37,906 nt of DNA from Obelidium mucronatum. Its lineage: Eukaryota > Chytridiomycota > Chytridiomycetes > Chytridiales > Chytriomycetaceae. Shown in pieces: positions 8,975 through 18,242 of the stretch (positions are counted from its first letter, which is position 1; every line of letters begins with the position of its first letter). The stretch covers positions 1-37,906 of the forward strand of contig JAIVFH010000260.1 of assembly GCA_025765595.1 (NCBI GenBank), written 5' to 3'. The position numbers and the translations under genes were made by a program. Below the pieces are notes generated by a model that saw only the letters and a list, made by a program, of their open reading frames with translations, ran no database searches and had not been told where the DNA came from.

Positions 8975-11323
8975 TCAGCTGGAGGGCTCAAATTCCTGCT
9001 GCTGCTGCTGCTTTTCCATTTCATCCACAATCTTGAGACTCTCTTCAACAAAATGAGCATCAAAGTCCTTCCGCGCATACCAAAACGTATCATGACTCTG
9101 CACAAACTGCTGCAACACATGATACATTGCGTGATTCAAATGATCCAATTCTGATTCCACTTTATGCTGTTTCTTGGAGAGCTGAAGAAGGGAATCCACA
9201 GTGGTAGTGGTGGTATTTGCAGTTGATATTATCGCCAACTCATTGTAGGCACTGTTGTTTTCTTTCTTGAGACGTGCAAGCTGAAGTTTTAATGCATCTT
9301 CTATCCGTTTATGGGCGCGATAGATTTCGAAAGCGGCTGCTTCGTGTTTGGCGAGTTCGATGGCGCGGTGTTGGTGGCTTGGGTGGGTTGACATGAATTC
9401 AGCAAACTGGTGTTGTCTTTCATCTGTCTTTGCAAGGAATTTCCAGAATTCGGATGCTCTTTGGGGGTTGAAGCCGGCCTGTTAAATTAAGTATTCATTG
9501 GATGTGGAATGCATGAGATGAAGGTACCGACAGAAGACTAGAAGGAGAAAAAGAGTACACCGCCTTTGGCGGTAAGAAGAAGAAAGATGAAAGAGAATGG
9601 AAAAAGAGTATTACCGACTGAAGACAGAAGGAGAAGAAAAAAATGTCCGCCTCCGGCGCAGGGACCCGCCTACGGCGGTAAATCGGCGGTAAAAAAAAAA
9701 AAAAAAAACACCGCCTTCGGCGATAAGGAAAAAAAAGAATGTCCGCCTCCGGCGGAGGGTCCCGCCTAACCATTGGATATGGAATGCATGAGATGGAGAA
9801 GCAGAAAAAGAGTACACCGCCAAAGGCGGTAAGAAGAAGAAAGATGAAAGAGAATGGAAAAAGAGTATAACCGACTGAAGACAGAAGGAGAAGAAAAAGA
9901 ATGTCCGCCTCTGGCGGAGGGACCCGCCTACGGCGGTAAACTCCCGCCTTCGGCGGTGAAAAAAAAAAAAAAATACCGCCTTCGGCGGTAAGGAAAAAAA
10001 AGAATGTCCGCCTCCGGCGGAGGGACCCGCCTACGGCGGTAAACTCCCGCCTTCGGCGGTAAAAAAAAAAAAAAAAAACACCGCCTTCGGCGGTAAAAAA
10101 AAAAAAAAATACCGCCTTCGGCGGTAAGGAAAAAAAAGAATGTCCGCCTCCGGCGGAGGGACCCGCCTACGGCGGTAAACTCCCGCCTTCGGCGGTAAGA
10201 AAAAAAAAAGAATGTCCGCCTCCGGCGGAAGGACCCGCCTACGGCGGTAAACTCCCGCCTTCGGCGGTAAGAAAAAAAAGAATGTCCGCCTCCGGCGGAG
10301 GGACCCGCCTACGGCGGTAAACTCCCGCCTTCGGCGGTGAAAAAAAAAAAAAAAAAAAAAAAAAACACCGCCTTCGGCGGTACGATTCCGCCTCCGGCGG
10401 TACGAAATAGTACATACTACAGACATCAAAAAGAGACCGACAACATCCGCTTCAATCTCCATGAGCCGAGAATACGGCAGAGTACTCAGATAGGGAGCGG
10501 CGGCATCAACCGCACGACCAGATAAATCAGCCAAAAACGGCATATTGACATTCAAGGTATAAAGAATGGAATGAGCTGCATCCAGAAAAAGCTGAAAAAA
10601 CTGAGAAACACCCATATCCTCTGCACTATGACGACTCAATACATGAGCCATTTCATGAGCAAGTACAGCAGCCAATGTATCCGTAAAAACAGAATTTCGC
10701 GGGATGCGGCGATCACGCTCAGAGGAAAACAAGACTGTCCAATCGAGAGAAAACAAACGCTCCACAAGCGTCTTTTCAGGAGCCCACAGAGACGACGCCG
10801 AAGCGGAATGAGACGATTCATGAGATTGATGCATACCCCACAAGGCGTCAATCAGACCGCGAAAGACAAGAATCTTGCCGTTTGCCAACACCATTGCATT
10901 CACAACTGATGGATCGTCAATGACAAGCAGCTCCCACTCGCGAATTGGACCCACGACCGCAATAAGCCTCTGCACGATCGCGCTTGTTTCTCTGACGACC
11001 GGATGGCTCGCAGGCACTCGACAGTCCCTAAACTTGCCGCTCATCGCCGCCCACGCCGTGTCCGCAGCCGCCCGCTCTTCCGCTTCGTCGACGAGCATCA
11101 GACGCGTGCGCTGCGTCATTGGATGCGGCTCGAGGTGCCACGCGAGGGTTGCGGACACGGCGGCGAGCAGCACCAGCGAGGCGCGGCGGACCACGGCGGG
11201 ATTCACGCGCCAGCGGTGCAGCAGCGGCAGCACAGTCAGGCCGGCGCGCGTCGTCGCGAGCAGCAGCGGAAGAACGGGCGCCGCGTAGTGGCGCCGCTGG
11301 GCGGCGAGAAGCATTCTTTTCAT
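8975..11323 (-). CDS. OMA1: OMA1 mitochondrial metalloendopeptidase (M48) with long C-terminal coil
   Basis: Exons 11323-10418 and 9478-8975 give 469 residues. OMA1 is a zinc protease of the mitochondrial inner membrane that cleaves proteins such as OPA1/Mgm1 under stress. An Arg-rich N terminus (MKRMLLAAQRRHYA) looks like a mitochondrial presequence, followed by a hydrophobic span (RRASLVLLAAVSATLAW). The zinc motif is HEMAHVLSRHSAED, with the third ligand in EIEADVVGLFLM. Exon 2 resumes as AGFNPQRASEFWKFL and EFMSTHPSHQHRAIEL, the usual end of the peptidase domain. About 110 further residues form a charged, probably coiled-coil tail ending in a Q5 run, longer than in known OMA1. The start codon is only 27 bp after the ARID2/RSC9 stop. 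The 939-nt intron carries the GC-hairpin array. Confidence 0.9.
9498..10405. repeat. GC-hairpin minisatellite inside the OMA1 intron
   Basis: About two dozen short perfect or near-perfect inverted repeats of the form ACCGCC-NNN-GGCGGT lie between 9559 and 10400, separated by A-runs of 8-26 nt. A recurrent block is TCCGCC-TCC-GGCGGA, GGGA, CCCGCC-TAC-GGCGGT, AAACT, CCCGCC-TTC-GGCGGT, then an A-run. It repeats about six times from ~9900 on. The left part (9498-9770) is a direct duplication of 9773-~9960, with GGAATGCATGAGATG at 9506 and 9781. The whole array lies within the intron 10417-9479. Loops seen on the + strand are TTC, TCC, TAC and, rarely, TCT, TTT and AAA. Confidence 0.9.
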
Positions 11324-11350
11324 TTCTTTATTTTTCTTTTTTAATCAAAC

Positions 11351-14300
11351 TCAGCGCAGCTCAAACAGCAGCTCGGCAAGCGGCTTCGACAGCTTCGGCC
11401 GCTCGGCTACGGCCGTCGCAAGCTGCGCCTCGAACGGCAGAAACAAGTCGCGCGTCTTCTGCGTGCGCGCGAGATTGCGCAGCACAAGCAGCGCCGTCAG
11501 CGGGATTCCAATCAGATCGGGACTGTCCAGTCCCCCGCTTCGGAACGCCTTCATCGACGCAGCGGCCGCGAGCGCGCGAGGCGTCGGCTTCTTGGAATAA
11601 TCACCGAGATGCGTTTGCGCATGTCGAAAGACGGCAACTCGCGTTCCACCCGTTCCATTGTGAAAAGCCTGGCAAGAGCTCCATCGGCAAACATACGATT
11701 GCTGCTGCTGCGAGAAATGCGCTTCCATCAGGTGCTTCACAATCTCCTTCTCGGTGCCAAATGCGAGAGGGCACTCTTTCCCAGTGAGATCGCGCCAGTG
11801 ACATTCAAACGACGGCTCGCTAGCAATTTCTTCTTCCTCCTCTTCTTCCTCTTCTTCTTCTGGTACATATAGACCTGCGGTCGGGACACCACCACCGTAA
11901 CCAAAACCAGAACTGCCTCCAAAACCACCATTCGCAACAATACCACCGCCACCGCTGGGCATCATCATGTTACTCGTTGATGCACTGGGATTGCTTGGAG
12001 CAGCACTATTAGCAGCACCACCTCCAGTAACATTCATTTGAGCGCTAAAAGAGGTCACCATTGCTGCATGCTGCTGTTGAAACTGCATCATCAAATTCTG
12101 CTGCTCTTGAAGAGACATGTTTGGATTCTGCTGAAACAAGAGCGTTTGTTGTTGCTGCATTTGCTGTGCGAGTTGGTTACTGTACGCATCAATCTCAGCC
12201 TTATACTTTGGCGGTCGACCGCGCTTTTTGCCTGCATTGGCATTGTTGATGACGTCCAAGAAAGATGGCATTGATGTTAAAGATGCTCCTGCGGGTGCGC
12301 TAGCTGGCATTCCGGGAGTCTGAGATACTGGTGCGGGCTTGAAGGCTGCATTTTGTGCCTGTTGTTGTGCTTTGGCTTTGCTGGCAGGAACAGGCGCTTG
12401 GTAATCATCGTCGTCATCTCCGTCAATATCAATTTCTTCATCCTCCTCGTCATCGTCATCATTAACATGTGCTTTTTTGGTTGGTGTCGCTGGAGCTGGA
12501 GTGACGGCAACGGTCGGGGTTTGTTTCAGAGGAGTCGCAGCTTTGGAAATAGTAGGGCTGGGCACAACTGAATTGACGTTGGACGCGTTCGCGCTTCCTT
12601 TCACAGGCGTACTATTTGCTGCTGCAGCTTGTTGCTTCTGCTGTTGCACCTGTTGCTGCTGTTGCTCAGCAGTTTGTCCCGGTTGCCCTTGTGCTCCAGC
12701 ATTAGCATTCGCGACAGCTTGCGGTTGAACCACTTGCTGTGAGGCCACCTTTGGAACCACCTTCTTCTTCATCCCATTCCCCACCCTCTTCCCCCCCGCC
12801 GCAAAACCTCCCCTCCCATACGTATTCAACCGCAAATACCCAACCATAACCCCAACAATATTATCCCCACCACTCGCCCGCCCACCCGCCACAATCTTGG
12901 CAACAGCATCCGCACCCAAACAAGAAAACATGTACAAAAACTCCAACACAACATACACCAACTCATCATCCCCCGCGACTCTCAACAACTGAAAAACGCG
13001 CTCCAACACCCCGCTTTCCAAATCACATAAACAAGATTGATTCGCATCGGTCCCACAGAGTCTCGCAAGCGCGCGAAGCGACCCAATCAAAAGCCCTCGA
13101 TCCGTGCTTTCCATAATAATCTTTCGAATACATGCCAAATAAAAATCATTCCGGCCACGAAGCGTGATATACCCCGCCAGATTCTCAAAAATATCCAGCG
13201 CGTGGTGTTTCAAGGCTGTATAAACTGAATACGGAGGAAGCGCAAGCGCCTTGGCGACAACCGTGAGAACCAAGTGTTGAGAAATGAAAAATTTGAGGTT
13301 TATGTCCGAGAATGAAAAGTTTCTCAGAATGTGCATGAGTTGGAGCACGCGTTCCATGAGTTCGGCGCTTTCTTTGGAGTTGAAGAGGGTGAGTTCGCTG
13401 TAGTGGGGTAGGTTCAGCAAAAGTGTGGAGGGCCGGGTGTGGTCGGGAGAGGTTTCAAAGTTGTCGGCTGCCGTGTTGAGTTTGAGAATGTCAAAGAAGG
13501 CGTCTGTGTGGGAGAGGAGGGCGTCGAGGAGGGAGGGGATGGATCCCAAGTGGAAGTTTGGTGGGGCTGTGCTGCTGAGGCGGACGAGTTTATTGAAGGC
13601 CCAGTCTACTTCGTTGGGAAGTCCCGAGAGCAAGGCGAGGAGCAGTTTGTTTTGATATCCGCCAACCAAGTATTTGTCTGTCAAAAAAACTGAGACAACA
13701 AACTGGAATAAAAGATTGGGATATAGATTACCGTCCCGGGCATATTCTTCCACCCTAATCGGAGCTCCATTCCCACGCTGAGGAGCCACAAACGCAGTCA
13801 TTACAGGCGTAACATCCTGTGTCTTTGCCTTCCCCTTCTTCCCAAGACCTAAAAAAAAAAAAACACGATTATTTGCTTTTTAGCTATCGAGCCACCTCAA
13901 CCAGATGATTTCCAGTACTTTACCAGCATTCGCTTCTTCGTTCAATTTCCTCGTTGTAGACTCAAGCAACCTCAGCGCCTCAATGGGTGTTCCATGATCC
14001 TTGACTTGCGCAAAGTTGTAAATGTACGACTTGTACGCCCGCTTGATTACATAGGCCGAGTTTGTACATGTGGGCGGGAACTCGAATGGATTCGCAATCT
14101 TTTGCCATCCGTGTTCTTCAGAGACCTGTTTTGGTTTTTGTGAGTTAAGTCTTCCAACTTTGTGAGTCCAAACGACAAAAAAACCTTTTCAAATCCTCCC
14201 GCTGCTTTCACGCCCAAATAAATACGATATAGATCTAGTTTCTTGCCTCCGAGAATTGGTTCAGGTTGAAGCAGAGTTCTTTTTTTTGTTGTTGTTGTTG

Positions 14301-14452
14301 TTGTATTTTTTCAGTTTAAGTCCTTAACCAACAAACAGAAGAAAAGAAAAATATTAAAACCCAAGGGTTTCATGGAACTGCTGAAGCTGCGTCATAAAGT
14401 CGTAGTATTGTGGCGTGCGTTCGATGCCATCGTCGCCTTCGCGAAATCGCAT
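11351..14452 (-). CDS. RSC9: ARID2/RSC9-type SWI/SNF (PBAF/RSC) subunit
   Basis: Exons 14452-14361, 14278-14185, 14125-13924, 13848-13732 and 13677-11351 give 943 residues. The first three exons encode an ARID DNA-binding domain: YYDFMTQLQQFHETLG, ILGGKKLDLYRIYLGVKAAG, GWQKIANPF. Next comes the RFX-like region typical of ARID2/RSC9 with YQNKLLLALLSGLPNEVDWA. The middle is low complexity (poly-Q, acidic run, KRGRPPKYK AT-hook-like), then Gly-rich and poly-Glu stretches. A zinc-finger-like C2H2 pair (ECHW..HLMEAHF; YVCRWSSC..FRHAQTH) and the conserved C-terminal block GIPLTALLVLRNLARTQ follow, ending in KPLAELLFELR. This subunit helps target nuclear chromatin remodellers. The fourth intron (13731-13678) is 54 nt, so unspliced RNA stays in frame. 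The symbol follows yeast usage. Confidence 0.88.
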
Positions 14453-16014
14453 TTTATTATATATTTTTTTTGCAAAAGTCTATTTTATTGAAATTGCGCA
14501 CTATTAGTTCGACTATACGACTCAATGTGATATGTTCCGAAATATCCTAACGTTATGTGTGCCTGATGCATTCAGAATGAAATGACATTGGGAATCGACA
14601 GCAAAGAGTCCATCATGAAGCAAAAGCAGCAACAAAAAAACAACCGAATGCATCAGATACGGTACCGACAAATCGACTCCTTTTGCAAATATCAAGTTCA
14701 CGATATATGCGCAGTCATTAGCTTGAAAGGAGACATCCGCTGATTTTTTTGATGATCCCAGGATTTTGAGTACTTTCTCTCACCATGTCAAGCATCCCAG
14801 GCCCATTCTACAAATATATTACGTCTGATTTCAGCTCACCTTTTGTATACAGTTGAACTTCATCATCACATCCGATCGAGAGCAAAATACGATATAATCA
14901 TGAGGGAATACAGTAAACCAGTCTTTGCAGGACTGTATACTCGAGCGAAGAATCTTTTTTGGTTCTTTTACCATCTTATTGCTTCTCGAGAACCCAACAT
15001 TCGCCGTTGGAGACCCACTGAATCCACCACAAGTAAAAAAAAAACCAAACTTTGAGGAATAGGGGGAAGAAGAAATAAAAAATCGGCCTTCAACGAAAGG
15101 GGATTTCGAATACGTGAATATATCTGAGCGAATCAAATGTGATGTCTTTTTCGAATTCTTTGACTCTAACCTCTGAAAGAGAGCCGCATTTGTATTTGAA
15201 TCCACTAGTTTGGATTCGACATATCGGGATAATTATTAAAGCCAATCTGCCAGCATTTTGTGCTGAACGGGGACTTTCTCTGTGAGTGTTTGTGTGGTGG
15301 GTGTTGGGAGTCAGTTGTCGTCGACAAGCAAAGGACCGAAAGTCAAACCCAGCAGCAAATTGATGAGCGAGTCTATATGCATGTGTTTTTTGTGGATGGA
15401 GACTTCGCCTCTGTCGTTTAGGTGAGATATTCTTGTTCTTAAAACACCAAGTTTTTATTTGAAATCCAACTCCCCAACCAACGCGTCTCTCTTCTTTCTT
15501 GCAGAATCAAAAAAAATAAAACAAGAATTGAATGCTTGGACGTGCAAATCTCTTCTCTGTTGAGTTTAGTCAGTTTATCCCGTTTTAATTTACGCCCTCT
15601 AACCTTCCATAAGGTATAGTCACCTCTGGAGAACGTGTGCAGCACTCTTGGAGACTCAAGTGGAATTCCAAAATAGTGGTAGTGGCGCTGTTTGGGTGAC
15701 ACGCAATCGGGTCCCTGAAAATGAAAAGGCACATAATCTTATCAAGGTGCAACCAATCAAACAGAATCCAACCCAGAAAAACCTTCACTCTTCCCGTTCG
15801 GAATCCCCCAGCTGGTGTTGCTGCAAGCAATTGGTGCATCTTCCATTTCCAATCATGTCCCCACTGCCAAAATTTGAGTTTTATTTATCATACTCTAACG
15901 TCATCCCACTTTCTCTTCACTATTATCTACCTTACAACTGACCAGGACCCAGTCCAAGGAAAAGCCAAAGTAGTTGGACCTAGGCCACTCTTATGAAAGA
16001 AAAATTCAAAAAAA
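14453..16014. other. long intergenic region, no gene recognised
   Basis: I find no conserved protein on either strand here. The AT-rich first part adjoins the ARID2/RSC9 start. Some short open frames near 14830-15200 and 15440-15840 have no recognisable motif. The last part, from about 15611, is copy A of the duplicated upstream region described at 15611-16755. Confidence 0.45.
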
Positions 16015-16755
16015 ATGACTACCATTATGCACACACTCTTGAACACCTTTGTTGAAGTAAGTTGTTGCCCAACAAAAAAAAAGCATTTCGATATCGCCTT
16101 TAAATAACTAAATAGAGCCGTTACTTCCATCTGCTCTGTGCTGTTTCAAAGCTGAAAATGGACGTTGCTCAACTTCAACAAGCATTTCACTCCAAAATGC
16201 GTCAGGAGGGAGTGATTTACTCTATCTCATTTTGCCTGGTCCAACGCCGGATTGAAGATGCCCCAAAGGACATTCCAGCCAAGGTCTATAGCCCCTTCAA
16301 TAAGGTATAGTCAGTGAAAGCGTGCAGCAGTCTTGGAGATTCAAGTACCACTATTTTTAATATCTAAATGGATCACTTTGATCACGTTCGGAATCTCCCA
16401 TCTGGAGTTGGAGCAAGGAATTGTCGCATATGTCTCACCCAAGCTCCCCTCTTTCCACAAACACCCGGTTTAATATCTTCTAAAATAATTATTCTGGTTG
16501 AAAAAGATTCGAAATGAATACCTTTGTGTTATCAAACGCTTCTGTTGAAGTAAGTTTCTTTGACGATATAATTCTGTCTAAGCATCGGCCACAACTTACA
16601 TAGAACCAGTATTATGAGTTACTTTTTGCAGTCTCTCAGTTGGAAATGGCTGTTTGTGTGATTAAAGCTGCCTTTCACACAAATATGCGTATCCAGTTTC
16701 CTTCCGCCTGGTACAGCGCCTCATAAAGAATTACCCAGAAAATCCCTCGAAAGAG
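15611..16755 (+). repeat. diverged tandem duplication of a promoter plus two exons
   Basis: Landmarks occur twice in the same order. AAGGTATAGTCA is at 15611 and 16302; CTTGGAGA-TTCAAG-like text follows each; GTTCGGAATC is at 15796 and 16386; GTTGAAGTAAG (exon end plus donor) is at 16051 and 16543; TTTCAC..AA.ATGCG is at ~16183 and ~16671. Offsets fall from 691 to about 490, so copy B (16302-16755) is more compact than copy A (15611-16283). Both contain a short first exon and a second exon of the RCC1-like gene. Confidence 0.7.
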
Positions 16756-18242
16756 GTTTGTATCTTTTGGGAGTTAATCTTTTTTTGGTTTGGTATGATG
16801 AGCAATGAAACGTTTTTATCAGGTTACAGCTCTGAAGTTGTCTGACAGTGCACAAATTACTCTGGATATAGTAATGGTAGAGCTCAACGCCTTCAAGGCA
16901 GCCGGCAGTTTGCCAACATCATCTGGCGCAACGTTTGTATGTATTTTTTTGCAGTCCCTGTTCTCATCTTAATCTTTTTGATTTTTAGGCTGATTGCCCA
17001 ATCCATGTTCCTGTGGCGGCCGAAGACTTAATTAACGTAGATATCAAGCAATACAACTCGGCTTCTCCAGTCACTAAGTTGAAGCCAACACCTTTGGTTC
17101 AGACCGGCGGGCTAGTCAGTGTAAGTTTGTCGTCCTTTTATTTTTGACTGAAATTCATCCAAACATGACCACAGGCAAATGTCGTCAGAACCCCTTCGAC
17201 ATTGCACCTTGGCCTCCAAATTGCCCCTGCTCCTGAACAAACCGAAGCTCCAAGCCAAATTGACCCAATCACTGCCACTACCAATTGCAAAAACTGGTTG
17301 GTCACCGCCATGGCCAAAATCGTGCCCGGTAGCCTCTGGCTTAACTCAGCGTCAAAACCCGAAGCCAAAAGCATGCACCAAGGTCAAACCATTTGTCCAG
17401 CTTGTTCCATCAAAAACAACAGTCGGAGAGGTTTTCTATCGCGAAAAGGACCCTTGGTTGGTGGCCACTACCGGGAAAGACCTCCGCTTGGTGCCCACGC
17501 TTCCAGGACTCGGTGTAACAGATTTGGCCACGAAACACAGCAGCTACTTTGCTTTGACAAAGCAAGGCAAACTGTATTCGTGGGGCTTGTGCTTTGACGG
17601 AGCTTTGGGCCGAGAAGATGCAGCTGACGCCAAAGACGTTCCGGGATTGGTGGAGATCCCAGAAGTCGTTGTCCAAGTTGTTTGTGGGCACTTGATTGTG
17701 GCTGCTTTGACTGAAAACGGGCAGTTGATTGTTTTGTTTTTTGTTTTTTTTCTTTGGTTTTTGGTTTGTGTTTGGTTGTTCGTCAAGCTCATGGGAACTT
17801 TTCTTGTAGCGTTTATGCCTGGGGAAAGTTTCTTTCCATGTCAAGATTCCGCCCAGACATCAATCACCAGGTTAAGCCATTCTTGATTCCCGAGGCCAAT
17901 CGGATTGTTTCAATCAGCTCTACAGGAGACAGCCTTTTTGCAATGACGGACGCTGGTGAGGTGCTGAGCTGGGGAGATGATTACGAAGGACATTTGGGAA
18001 GAGATGCTACAGAGGATGACTGCTTGATTCCGACGTTATCGGGGCTTGCATCTCTTCCCATTGAATACAAAGACTTTGGATCTGTCTCAGACTTGGTAGT
18101 GCCTGCTTCCCTCAACATGGAAAGTGTCCTGGCTGTCGGTGAAGGAGACTTTCGCGACATTGTGCTTTTGGAGCCCAAAAGAGCGCGCCTTACATTTTCT
18201 GAAAAGTGCACTTGGGTGTGGAAGAAATTGTTTCACTGTTAA
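16015..18242 (+). CDS. RCC1-repeat protein, short, gene model partly unresolved
   Basis: Proposed exons: 16015-16056 (MTTIMHTLLNTFVE), 16152-16283, 16823-16936, 16989-17120, 17175 onward, and 17810-18242, the intron 17724-17809 joining ..TENGH to VYAWG... Three RCC1-like blades are clear at the C terminus: GKLYSWGLCFDGALGRE, GHVYAWGKFLSMSRF, and GEVLSWGDDYEGHLGR, ending FSEKCTWVWKKLFHC. A full RCC1 propeller has seven blades, so this is truncated or an unusual member; guanine-exchange activity cannot be assumed. The N-terminal ~170 residues match nothing I know. Between ~17290 and ~17400 the reading frame entering from exon 4 must change to the RCC1 frame; an unrecognised intron or a frameshift is needed. 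Exon 2 is intact only in copy A of the tandem duplication. Confidence 0.55.

Noticed and set aside
9495..9823. Arg/Pro/Phe-rich open frames on both strands across the array
   Set aside because: They are translations of the GC palindromes and A-runs, not genes.
10060..10400. UNCG tetraloop interpretation of CTTCGG in the hairpins
   Set aside because: The stem pairs perfectly only with a 3-nt loop; a four-base UUCG loop would break the next base pairs.
9559..10400. CRISPR array
   Set aside because: The repeats are self-palindromic units separated by A-runs and not by unique spacers, and the locus is a nuclear intron.
10031..10417. Continuous open frame from OMA1 exon 1 into the hairpin array (Arg/Phe-rich)
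   Set aside because: A GTATGT donor at 10417 joins in phase to the conserved OMA1 C-terminal exon; the continued frame is an effect of the repeat unit.
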